Shown here piece by piece: positions 55,725 to 64,000 of a stretch of 64,000 bases of DNA. Position 1 is the stretch's first letter. Each line of letters opens with the position of its first letter. Source of the stretch: Phaseolus vulgaris (Eukaryota; Streptophyta; Magnoliopsida; Fabales; Fabaceae); assembly GCF_000499845.2 (NCBI RefSeq), contig NC_023758.2, positions 8,099,227 through 8,163,226 of the forward strand. The letters are read 5' to 3'. The position numbers and the translations under genes are program-made. Under the pieces are notes generated by a model that was not told where the DNA came from, ran no database searches, and saw nothing but the letters and a program-made list of their open reading frames with translations.

Positions 55725-56827
55725 GGTGACATCGCCGCATCAACAACTCGCCATTCTGTTGGCCTGGGCTTCACACCGGGAGGCGGCGTCGTGGTGATGT
55801 AACTTACTGACCTTCTATTCTTGAGGCTATTTTCATAGCACTTCTTCGCCTCCTTCTGGTCAGATCTGATGGTGATCACCACCCCCTCCATTGATGGTAA
55901 CTTAACCTTCATGTGCCTGGTTGAGGGCACAGCTCCTATTCTGTTGAGGGTTGGCCTTCCCAACAGAATGTTATACGCTGAGGGGGCGTTCACAACGAGG
56001 TACTTGATCTTCTCCGTCCTCGAGGCCACCTCATCCGTGAACGTTGTTCTCAGCTCAATGTACCCCCTGACCTCCACCTGATCGCCAGCGAACCCATATA
56101 AGCATCCTCCATAGGGTCTTAGCTGGTCAAGGGGTAGTTGCAACTTGGTGAAAGTCGGCCAGAACATTACATCTGCCGAGCTTCCCTGGTCCACCAGCAC
56201 CCGATGGACCTTCCTTCCCGCTGTAACTAGCGAGACAACTATGGGATCGTTGTCGTGAGGCACAACGTCCCTGAGATCCTCCTTTGTGAACGTAATGTCC
56301 ACATCTGGCGAGTGATCTTCAAACACATCTACTGCCATCACAGACCTTGCATACTTCTTCTGTTGTGATGCAGTGCACCCACCACCCGAGAAACCTCCGG
56401 CGATGGTGTGGATCTCGCCATGAGTGGGCATCTCATGTTGCTGACCTTCACTACTCGCCGGCTGAGAGCTCGACGCACCCCCCGTCCTCTTGTCCAGCAG
56501 GTAATCATTCAAGAAACCGCTCTTGACCAGGTCGTCAAGCTGGTAACCCAGAGCCAAACACGAATCAACGGTGTGACCAAAACTCTGGTGGAACTCACAC
56601 CAGGCGTTTGGTTTTGGTCCTAACACCTTGTCGCCCACTTTCTCAGGCGCCTTAAGCCTGGCTGCTATGTTGGGAATGGCAATCAGATCCGCCAACCCCA
56701 TGACAAACTTGTACTTTGGTGGGCGATTGAACTCCCTCGGGCGCCCTAGGCCCCTTCCCTTGTTTTTCCTTGGATCATAAGGATGGCGATTCCTCTGATC
56801 CTTTTTCACCGCCATCGTCTCCAGCAC
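55725..56827 (-). pseudogene. gypsy C gag tail and protease
   Basis: An open frame (with 55625-55724 read out of frame beyond) from the basic gag tail (RHPYDPRKNKGRGLGRPRE) through MGLADLIAIPNIAARLKAPE, GPKPNAWCEFHQSFGH and protease VLVDQGSSADVMFWPTF. The protease centre is intact. A deletion near 55720-55760 shifts the frame before reverse transcriptase; gypsy A keeps the acidic linker that is lost here. Confidence 0.86.
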
Positions 56828-57703
56828 CCTCTGCGGCTGGATTCTAGTCTGGGCTCATGGCCTAGCAGGGGCCACGCTCCCTCTCTTCTCGGCGACCTCA
56901 CTCTCGTCGGCGATGTGGGCCACCACAAGTCGCCTAACTTCAGCAAACGTGGCGGGGTGGGCCCTAATCAGCGCCTCACATAAAGGTCCCGGCAGCACAC
57001 CCTTTTTGAAGGCGTATACCAACATCTCCTCGTCTTTGGCAGGCGAGCGGACCATCTGTGCTCCAAAACGATTCAAATAGTCCCTGAGGGACTCTCCCTG
57101 GTACTGCCTTACGTCGAACAAGTCATAAGACACCCTAGGTGGCGCCTTGTTCACAATGTACTGGTCGACGAAAAGTTTCGAAAACTGCTGGAAATTGGTT
57201 ATGTGACCTGTAGGCAGGCTAACAAACCATTCCAGCGCTGTTCCCTGGAGCGTGCTCACAAACATTTTGCAATATACAGCATCTGAGCCTCCTGACAACA
57301 TCATCTGCGTGTGGAACGTAGTGAGATGTGCCTCAGGATCCTCCACGCCGGTGAAAGAGGCTTTCACAGGTACCACGCTCGCAGGGATCGGCGTGTCCGT
57401 GATCGCCTGAGCAAACGGCATTGGGAAAACGCGCGGTGGCGATGACGGCGCAACTTCTTCAACAACTGTGCGTCCTCTCTGCTCTTGAAGAGCTTGACAC
57501 AACTCCTCAGTGACTTTGCTGAGCTCTTCATTCCTGGCCTGAGAGGCGACCAGGTCTTCATGCATCTTCGCCTGCTCTACGCGCGATGCTTCCACATTTG
57601 CCTACAACGCATGCATAATCTCCATCATCTGCGCCATGGTCATGGTGCCTTCTGCAGCAGCTGGCACAACGGGACTTGAACGTGTGCTTCTCATCTTTCT
57701 CAT
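56828..57703 (-). pseudogene. gypsy C gag with two stops
   Basis: Start ATG at 57703 (MRKMRS), as in gypsy A. A TAG at 57602-57604 replaces the Gln of the LQA motif present in gypsy A. The frame then runs through HLTTFHTQMMLSGGSDAVYC, LEWFVSLPTGHITNFQQFS and YQGESLRDYLNRFGAQM to a TGA at 56855-56857, after which it continues in the same frame. The coiled N-terminal part and the gag core are otherwise well kept. Confidence 0.87.
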
Positions 57704-58278
57704 GAAAAATCAACAGATCAAGCTTCAGCGAACAAAACCTTCACCAGCGAAACGATCGATCCAGCAATCAATCAGTAAAAAACTCGTCAATTCCAAAGAA
57801 CTTCCAAGAACGCAATCACAACAGCGGAAACCTCCACATAAACTTGCGATCTCAGCACGAACCTACTGCTTCTCCACCAAAACTCCCGATTCACCGATCA
57901 GAAACACGAACGAACGGTAAAGTCTTCGATTTACCGATTGAAACTCGTACAAACAGCGAAAAACTTCAACTCACCGAACAAGAGCTCAAACGAACGGAGA
58001 AAAACTTCAACCTACCGATCAAAACTCCGAACGAACGGTGAAAAACCTCAATCCACCGAACAAAAGCTCAAACGAACGATGAAGAACGTCAAACTACCGA
58101 TCGAAACTTCGAACGAACGGTAAAAAACGCCGATACACCGAATGGAAACTCAAACAATCGGTGGAAAACGCCGAAAATGGTTGCACAAGCACACAACCAC
58201 ACAAAAATCTCAGATACTTCAAGAACTCACGCTGAGGATGGGAAACAGGTTTTACACGGCCCCACAGTGGGTGCCTGA
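57704..58278 (-). repeat. gypsy C leader with tandem units of about 41 bp and primer-binding site
   Basis: From about 57890 to 58165 there are about seven units; several carry ACCG and CGGT arms around a purine-rich middle, alternating between ACCGATC and ACCGAAC starts. Gypsy A keeps two degenerate units. The array lies in the RNA leader between primer-binding site and gag. A mutated primer-binding site is at about 58258-58276. Confidence 0.75.
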
Positions 58279-59219
58279 TGATCCTGCCGGTTAACTCGAG
58301 TGCAAGAGTCTTGCCACGTCAAAGGTATCTTCTCTCGATCAGCTTCGCACCACGTTAGCTTCCGTCCTTCACACCTCGATTCTCCGGAAGAACCTGAAAA
58401 AGACAGAGTGGCGCCGCTGCGGCCGATCGCGCTCCGACGCTCAAGTCAGTGACGGAATCACCAAATACTAAGAGAGAAAAGCTAAAACTCAAGGAACCGT
58501 GCAAATGCTCTCTCAGCGTACTCCAGTGTTCTCAAAAGCGTAAAGAAGTGTTCTAAACGCGCGCGTACCTCAGAAGTTCGTTAGAGTTCGTTATATACTT
58601 GAGCACTTTCTCTCTCCTGACAGTTACACCTCTGGACACGTGGCTCGCATCCAGCTGTACACGTGTCACCATCTGGAGCCACCTTCTACTTGAGCGTCAC
58701 CTCTACTCTTCAGGCTATTTGACTAAGTTACCCATGCCAGGAGTAACTACAGCTTCCTTGGAGCGCGACCCCTTAAGCGGCGAGTACGGGGTGTCACCAC
58801 GTACACCTTCTCTGTGGTCTCACCTGCTGCTATCCCGATCTGCTTTACTTGCACATCGTGCATGTTCTGGTAAACTGTTCCCTTGCCTCAACCTCTGGCC
58901 AGGGAATGATCATCTGATAACCTCCTCCTTCGTACTCGTACCCCTTGAAGGCCCTAAACAAGCCTTCCGGATCCTTCGGCGATGTCCCCCTTTCGGCAGT
59001 CTCTAACCACTTGGTCGCCTAAGCTCACATGCGGCGACTATGACACAAGCCTGGTGACCGCTGGCTAGATATGCTAGAGATCGGAGAACGCCAACTTAAC
59101 AATTGGCGACTACACAGACTTCCCGATGTACTTCCCTTCTGTCAGCCAGGTGTTCCGCTCAACACGCCTATATTATCGTTTGCTACCACGTCATCACTTC
59201 CGAATACTTGGTCGGTACA
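58279..59219 (-). mobile_element. 5' LTR of gypsy C, 941 bp
   Basis: Same length as its partner. A minus-strand TATATAAC-type box lies near 58590, with CACGTG boxes near 58638 and 58660. It ends CGGTACA next to the second GAAGC. Plus-strand frames within it, such as 58599-59006, have no recognisable product. Confidence 0.93.
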
Positions 59220-59620
59220 GAAGCAATGACAAAAAGTCAAGGAAGAAGAAAGAGAAGACAAAATCAAAAAAGCCTTAATCTTTGCTTCATGGCCAGAAAA
59301 GAGGATGACTCAAGTAGTGTAAGTTCATCAAACTCTTCAAACTCTAAAAATTATGGCCAATTGCTTCAAGCCTTTCAAGAAACGCATGAAGAAGCTAACC
59401 GATTGGCTCTCTTGAACAATCGGTTAAAAGAAAAGAACAACTGGCTTGAAAACAGAGTAAAGGCACTGGAAGAGGATTTAGAACATTCAAAAACAGATTT
59501 TGAAAATCTGGAAATCATTTACAAAAATTCCTCTTGCAAGTGTGATACTCTAGTTTGTGAAAATTGCGAAAATCTTGAAAAGAAGGTCCATTATCTTGTT
59601 AAAACAGTGGATAAGCTTTC
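59220..59620 (+). pseudogene. Sirevirus copy 2 gag, middle part
   Basis: Continues gag after gypsy C: RRKRRQNQKSLNLCFMARKE, then a Ser/Asn-rich stretch, then the coiled coil LLNNRLKEKNNWLENRVKAL and CKCDTLVCENCENLEKK, to KTVDKLS. The repeat NRLALLN-NRL is encoded by a palindrome pair at 59396/59417, in a different reading frame from the other coding pairs. The gypsy solo LTR follows, after CTTTC. Confidence 0.87.
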
Positions 59621-60532
59621 TGATCCTGCCTGTTGACCAGAACGCTGGAGCTTTGCTTCGTTAAACTTGGATCGACGTGTGCGCCGCGTCAACCTCCGTC
59701 CTTCACCGCGATTCACCTCAAGAACCTGCAAAAGAACAGAACGGCGCCGCTGCGGCCGATCACGCTCCGACGCTCAAGTCAGCGACTGAACCACCAATCA
59801 CTAAGAGTAACACTCAAGAACTCGCAAGGAACCGTGAACCAGTTCTCTCTCAGTATACTCAAGAACTCGCAAGCGTAAAGAAGACAATCTGAACGTGCGT
59901 ACCTCAGAAGTTCGTTGGAAACTCTTATATACCTGGATACTTTCTCTCTCCTGGAAGTTACACATCTGGACACGTGGCTCGCATCCAGCTGTACACGTGG
60001 CTCGCATCCAGCTGTACACGTGCCTTCATCTGGAGCATCCTTGACTTGGGCGCTACTTCTGACTCTTCTTTGGCTAAGTTACTTATGCATGATACTACTC
60101 AGTGCATAGTTGCCTTGGAGCGTGATCTCTTCTGGATGGCGAGTTCGGGTGCCTTCGTACACACCTTCCCTGTGGTCTCGCCGGCCGCCTTCATGATCTG
60201 CCCTACCTGCGTCACCGTGCATGTTCAAGTGCGCTATCTCCCGGGCTCGTTCTCTGGCCAGCTGGGAAATGACCATCTGCCTTCATCTTCGGCGATGTCC
60301 TTGTTTCGGCGATCTCTAACCACTAGGTCGCCTGGATTCACATCTGGCGACTTCATCCTCAACTTGGTGACCGCCGGTCCTGGTGTGCTGGAGATCGGAG
60401 CACGCCAACTTAATAACTGGCGACTACACGAGCCCCCCGACTTCCTTCCCTTCTGCCAGCCAGGCGTCCCCTCAACACGCCTATACAATAGCTTGATGCC
60501 ACGTCATCACTTCCGACTACCAGGGCGGTACA
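59621..60532 (-). mobile_element. gypsy A-type solo LTR, 912 bp, TSD CTTTC
   Basis: TGATCCTGCC to CGGTACA with CTTTC at 59616-59620 and 60533-60537. Copy 1 keeps the uninterrupted site at 2931-2950. It is closer to the gypsy A LTR than to gypsy C. It carries a tandem duplication of a 23-bp G-box unit, giving CACGTG at 59971, 59994 and 60017, upstream of the minus-strand TATATAAG at 59925-59932. Confidence 0.95.
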
Positions 60533-60871
60533 CTTTCTAAAGGCCAATCAAACTTTGAGAGTGTGCTAGCATCTCAAAATTGTGTTTTTGGAAAATCTGG
60601 ATTGGGTTTTAATCCACAAAACAAACAAGATAAATTTTCAAAATCATTTTCGAAAATGCCAGAAAAACAATCGATTGGATCATCGAAACAATCGATTGTT
60701 ACATGCTTCTATTGCATGAAAAGAGGCCATTCTGTGCGATTCTGTAAAATCAGAAAACATACTGTTCCTAAAGGGCTTATGAAGTGGATTCCCAAGGGAA
60801 ATAAAGCTTTTATTGATGAGTATAAACCAGATGGACCCACATTCATAAGGGGACCAAACCTTTGTACTTGA
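60533..60871 (+). pseudogene. Sirevirus copy 2 gag, C-terminal part with zinc knuckle
   Basis: Resumes with KGQSNFESVLASQ-type text and contains KQSIGSS-KQSI, encoded by palindromes at 60668 and 60689, then the zinc knuckle CFYCMKRGHSVRFC. It stops at GPNLCT plus TGA, exactly as in copy 1, 21 bp before the pol frame and in the same frame. Confidence 0.87.
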
Positions 60872-63665
60872 AAATCTCTTTTGTAGGAAATCTTGGAGGA
60901 GAGTAAGCAACTTTGGTACTTGGACAGTGGATGCTCCAAGCATTTGACAGGGGACAAATCAAAGTTCCTGAGAATATCCTTCAAGCAGGAGGGTCATGTC
61001 ACCTATGGAGATAACAACAAAGGAAGAATTCTTGGAAGAGGATCCATAGGAGATGAAGACAACTTGGTAATCCATGATGTGCTCTTTGTTGAAGGCCTAA
61101 AGCATAATCTGCTGAGCATTAGCCAACTTTGTGACAAGGGATATCAAGTGATGTTCAAGACAAACACATGTGAAATCTGTCTACCCAACACCAAAGAGGT
61201 AATGTTGGTAGGTACGAGAGTTAATAATGTGTATCTTCTAGATATATCTTCACCATGTACAATTGGATGTCTTCTATCCAAGCAAGATGAATCTTGGCTT
61301 TGGCATAGAATAATTGCTCATATTCACATGAATCATTTAAACAAGCTAATATCAAAAGATCTTGTGATTGGGCTGCCAAAACTCAAGTTTGAGACGGATC
61401 ACATTTGTGAAGCATGCCAAAAAGGGAAACAAGTGAAAAGTTCTTTTAAAACCAAAAATGTTGTCTCTTCTTTGAGACCTCTTGAACTCCTTCACATGGA
61501 TCTCTTTGGACCCTCTAGAACTATGAGTCTTGGTGGAAATTATTATGCTCTTGTTATTGTTGATGATTTCTCTAGGTACACTTGGACCTTGTTCTTGGAA
61601 TCAAAGAGTGATGCCTTTGTTGCATTCAAAAAGCTAGCAAGAAGACTATAAAACACAAAGAACAGCAACATAGGTTCTATAAGGAGTGACCATGGAGGAG
61701 AATTTCAGAATGAGAAGTTTGTCAAGTTCTGTGAGAAGTTGGGGATTCTACACAATTTCTCTGCTCCAAGAACACCACAGCAAAATGGAGTTGTAGAGAG
61801 GAAGAACAGGTCTTTTGAAGAGCTTGCAAGAACAATGCTTAGTGAATCATCACTTCCTAAGTATTTTTGGGCAGATGCAGTGAGTACCTCTTGTTATGTG
61901 ATGAATAGGGTACTTATAAGGCCCATTTTGAAGAAAACTCCATATGAACTTTTCAATGGAAGGAAGCCCAACATCAGTCACCTCAAAGTCTTTGGCTGTA
62001 GTTGTTTTGTTCTCAACAATGGAAAGGAAAGCTTGGGAAAGTTTGATGAAAAAGCTGACCTTGGTATTTTCATTGGTTATTCACTCACAAGCCATGCATA
62101 TAGAGTCTACAACAAAAGGTTGATGATTGTAGAAGAATCAGTTCACATTGTCTTTGATGAGGTAGATCGTAGAATCAGTCAGATCCCAAAGATCAGGGCT
62201 GAGGAAGATGAACAGAGCATGAGTTTGGAGAAGCTGGAAATTTGTGCAGAAAAACAACCGGTTGATTCGCAGAAACAACCGATTGAAATTCTGCAACAGA
62301 GTGAGCTGCCCAAAGAGTGGAGGATTCCTAGAGATCTGTCAGTGGATAACATCATAGGGCAGATAAAGGAAGGTGTCTCCACACGTAGCTCCATCTCAAA
62401 CTACTACAGGCACACAACTTTTGTATCTCAAACTGAACCAAAGTCAATTGAGGAAGCTCTCAAGGATGAGAAGTGGGTTGAAGCTATGCATGAAGAGCTA
62501 AATCAGTTTGAAAGGAATGGGGTATGGTTTCTTGTCCCTAAAACTAATGAAATGAATATTATTGGTTCGAAATGGGTTTTCAGGAACAAGCTAGATGAGG
62601 ATGGAGTGATCACTAGGAACAAAGCAAGGCTAGTTGCTAAAGGCTACAATCAAGAAGAGGGCATAGATTATGGTGAAACCTTTGCTCCTGTGGCTAGATT
62701 GGAGGCTGTGAGGCTGCTGCTGGCCTTTGCTTGTATGAGTGGTTTTAAACTCTTCCAAATGGATGTAAAGAGTGCCTTCTTGAATGGCTACATCAATGAG
62801 GAAGTCTTTATAGATCAACCACCGGGTTTTGAAGATCACAAGTATCCTAACCATGTCTTCAAGTTGAAGAAAGCTTTGTATGGACTGAAATAAGCTCCAA
62901 GGCAGTGGTATGAGAGGCTTAGCAACTTTCTGCTATCTCATGGTTATGAAAGAGGAATGGTAGACAAGACTCTCTTCATCAAGAAGTCAAATGCAGAAAT
63001 AATTCTTGTGCAAATCTATCTTGATGACATCATCTTTGGTGCTACACAAGATAGATTGTGTGAAGAATTTGTGCCTGCAATGAAAGGTGAGTTTGAAATG
63101 TCTATGATGGGAGAACTATCTTTCTTTCTTGGATTGCAGGTTAAACAAACAAAGGATGGGATTTTCTTAAGTCAATCAAAGTATTGCAAGGAGATTCTCA
63201 AGAAGTTTGAAATGGAGAATTGCAAAGAAGCAAGCACTCCAATGCCATCAAGCTGCTACATGGATGCGGATGCTGCTGGAAAGAGTATAGATCAAACAAA
63301 ATACAGAGGTTTGATTGGATCTTTGCTTTATCTAACAGCTAGTAGGCCGTACATCATGTTTGCGATGTGTCTATGTGCAAGATATCAAGCAAATCCTAAA
63401 GAGTCACACTTCAAAGCTGCAAAAAGAATTCTGAAATATCTCAAAGGAATATCATCTATAGGACTATGGTATCCTTCTCACTCTTCAATACATTTAATTG
63501 GTTCTTCAGATTCTGACTTTGCAGGTTGCATGCTAGATAGAAAGAGAACTAGTGGCACTTGTCACCTTCTTGGCTCAAGCCTAATCTCATGGCATAGCAA
63601 GAAGCAAGCATGTGTTGCTCTCTCTACTGTTGAGGCTGAATATATAGCTGCTGGTAGGGGGAGAT
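60872..63665 (+). pseudogene. Sirevirus copy 2 pol: two Gln-to-stop changes and truncated RNase H
   Basis: One frame from about 60893. Protease YLDSGCSKHLTGD; pre-integrase WLWHRIIAHIHMNHLNKL; integrase IVDDFSRYTW, SDHGGEFQN and VVERKNRS; reverse transcriptase VFRNKLDEDGVITRNKARL and DVKSAFLNGYINEEVFI. TAA stops at 61649-61651 and 62891-62893 replace CAA codons that are intact in copy 1. The catalytic box reads YLDD (IYLDDIIFG) instead of YVDD. RNase H stops after VEAEYIAAG, fused directly to the polypurine tract and LTR by a deletion of about 1.4 kb relative to 44440-45080 minus its noncoding tail. Dead, but only lightly damaged. Confidence 0.88.
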
Positions 63666-64000
63666 TGTTGAACCTTGTGATGTTCAATGTTTTGAAGAAT
63701 CCAAATCCTTTGAAGGATGTTGAAGCCTCTGCTTTGCTTGATGTTGTTGTGCTGGTTTAAGCTTTGTTCTGGGGTAGTTTATATGTTGTAATCCACCCTT
63801 TGATTAAATCTCAAGCAATTAGCATCTCAATCTTTGTGAAAGTAAAATGTTTTTCAAACTAAGTTGAAACAACCGATTGTTTTGTCGACACAACCGATTG
63901 TTTATACTTAGGTGTTTTGAGAAAGATTGAAAACTGTTTTTGAATGGTTGAAACTGTTAAGTACCAAAACAACCGATTGATTCGAGGAAACAACCGATTG
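63666..64000 (+). mobile_element. 3' LTR of Sirevirus copy 2, cut by window end
   Basis: Begins TGTTGAACC after a GGGGGAGAT tract and aligns with 45088 onward. Palindrome pairs lie at 63870/63891 and 63970/63991, both 21 bp apart. The lone half at 45291 in the other LTR corresponds to the first of these pairs. Confidence 0.92.

Larger units (their letters stand above)
46625..59219 (-). mobile_element. Tat-type Ty3/gypsy element C, 12,595 bp, TSD GAAGC
   Basis: Both LTRs are 941 bp (46625-47565 and 58279-59219) and differ at roughly 27 sites by eye, about 3 percent. GAAGC flanks it at 46620-46624 and 59220-59224, inside Sirevirus copy 2 gag; copy 1 keeps the empty site near 4035. Minus-strand gag-pol spans 52287-57703. 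The spliced antisense gene is at 48164-50559. All main parts are present, but gag-pol has several stops and a frameshift. Confidence 0.95.

Noticed and set aside
57890..58165. Regular repeats that could suggest a CRISPR array
   Set aside because: Units are contiguous and degenerate with no unique spacers, no cas genes, and the DNA is clearly plant.
58599..59006. 135-codon plus-strand ORF, with a relative at 46984-47352
   Set aside because: Inside the gypsy C LTRs, no recognisable domain, and opposite to the element's transcript.
1..64000. Host single-copy genes, tRNA or rRNA genes
   Set aside because: All long frames belong to transposable elements, and the tRNA-like words seen are primer-binding sites beside LTRs.

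Overview
This window looks like repeat-packed plant DNA. It holds no host gene, rRNA or tRNA that I can support, and almost every base can be assigned to nested LTR retrotransposons. The lineages present are Sirevirus-type Ty1/copia elements, one with an envelope-like ORF; Tat-type Ty3/gypsy elements with a second plant-type RNase H domain and a spliced antisense gene; and a CRM-like chromovirus. These are flowering-plant lineages. The family mix and protein wording recall legumes, with low confidence. A CRM-like element hints at pericentromeric or centromeric DNA.

Layout. 1-4998: Sirevirus copy 1 (minus), cut by the window edge, carrying a 697-bp solo LTR (3020-3716). 4999-8634: half of Tat gypsy element A (minus). 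8635-10005: leader and 5' LTR of an old CRM-like copy. 10081-17257: Sirevirus copy 3 (minus) with an envelope-like ORF, interrupted by a CRM-family solo LTR (15733-16722). 17258-17554: an unassigned scrap. 17555-19877: 5' LTR and leader start of Sirevirus copy 4 (plus), split by an opposite-facing solo LTR of its own family (18099-19252). 19878-27648: a young, structurally complete CRM-like element (minus) with near-identical LTRs. 27654-28557: Sirevirus copy 4 gag. 28558-42154: Tat gypsy B (minus) with two plus-strand antisense genes. 42155-44120: a copy-3-type LTR holding another CRM-family LTR. 44121-44286: a scrap of CACTA (TNP2) transposase. 44287-45087: 3' end of a Sirevirus, joined through a shared LTR (45088-46206) to Sirevirus copy 2 (plus). 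Copy 2 is split by Tat gypsy C (46625-59219) and by a gypsy solo LTR (59621-60532), and runs off the right edge.

Most nesting steps are proved by 5-bp target-site duplications: TCACA, GGAGT, AAATA, AGTGT, GAAGC and CTTTC. Two uninterrupted sites survive in copy 1. Nearly all coding regions are broken. Many breaks are single C-to-T changes turning Gln codons into stops, as expected for methylated, silenced DNA. The exception is the 1545-codon CRM-like polyprotein, which is fully open but has a Gly where RNase H normally has a catalytic Asp.

The most unusual signals are: (1) pairs of a short palindrome (core CAAYCGRTTG) in the Sirevirus LTRs and also in coding regions, with 17 of 18 pairs exactly 21 bp apart and read in two different frames; (2) spliced antisense genes in Tat elements B and C, with their own upstream G-boxes, duplicated in B; (3) arrays of short hairpins with compensatory stem changes in the noncoding parts of B and C. 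All coordinates and alignments were read by eye; boundaries not fixed by a target-site duplication may be off by several bases.
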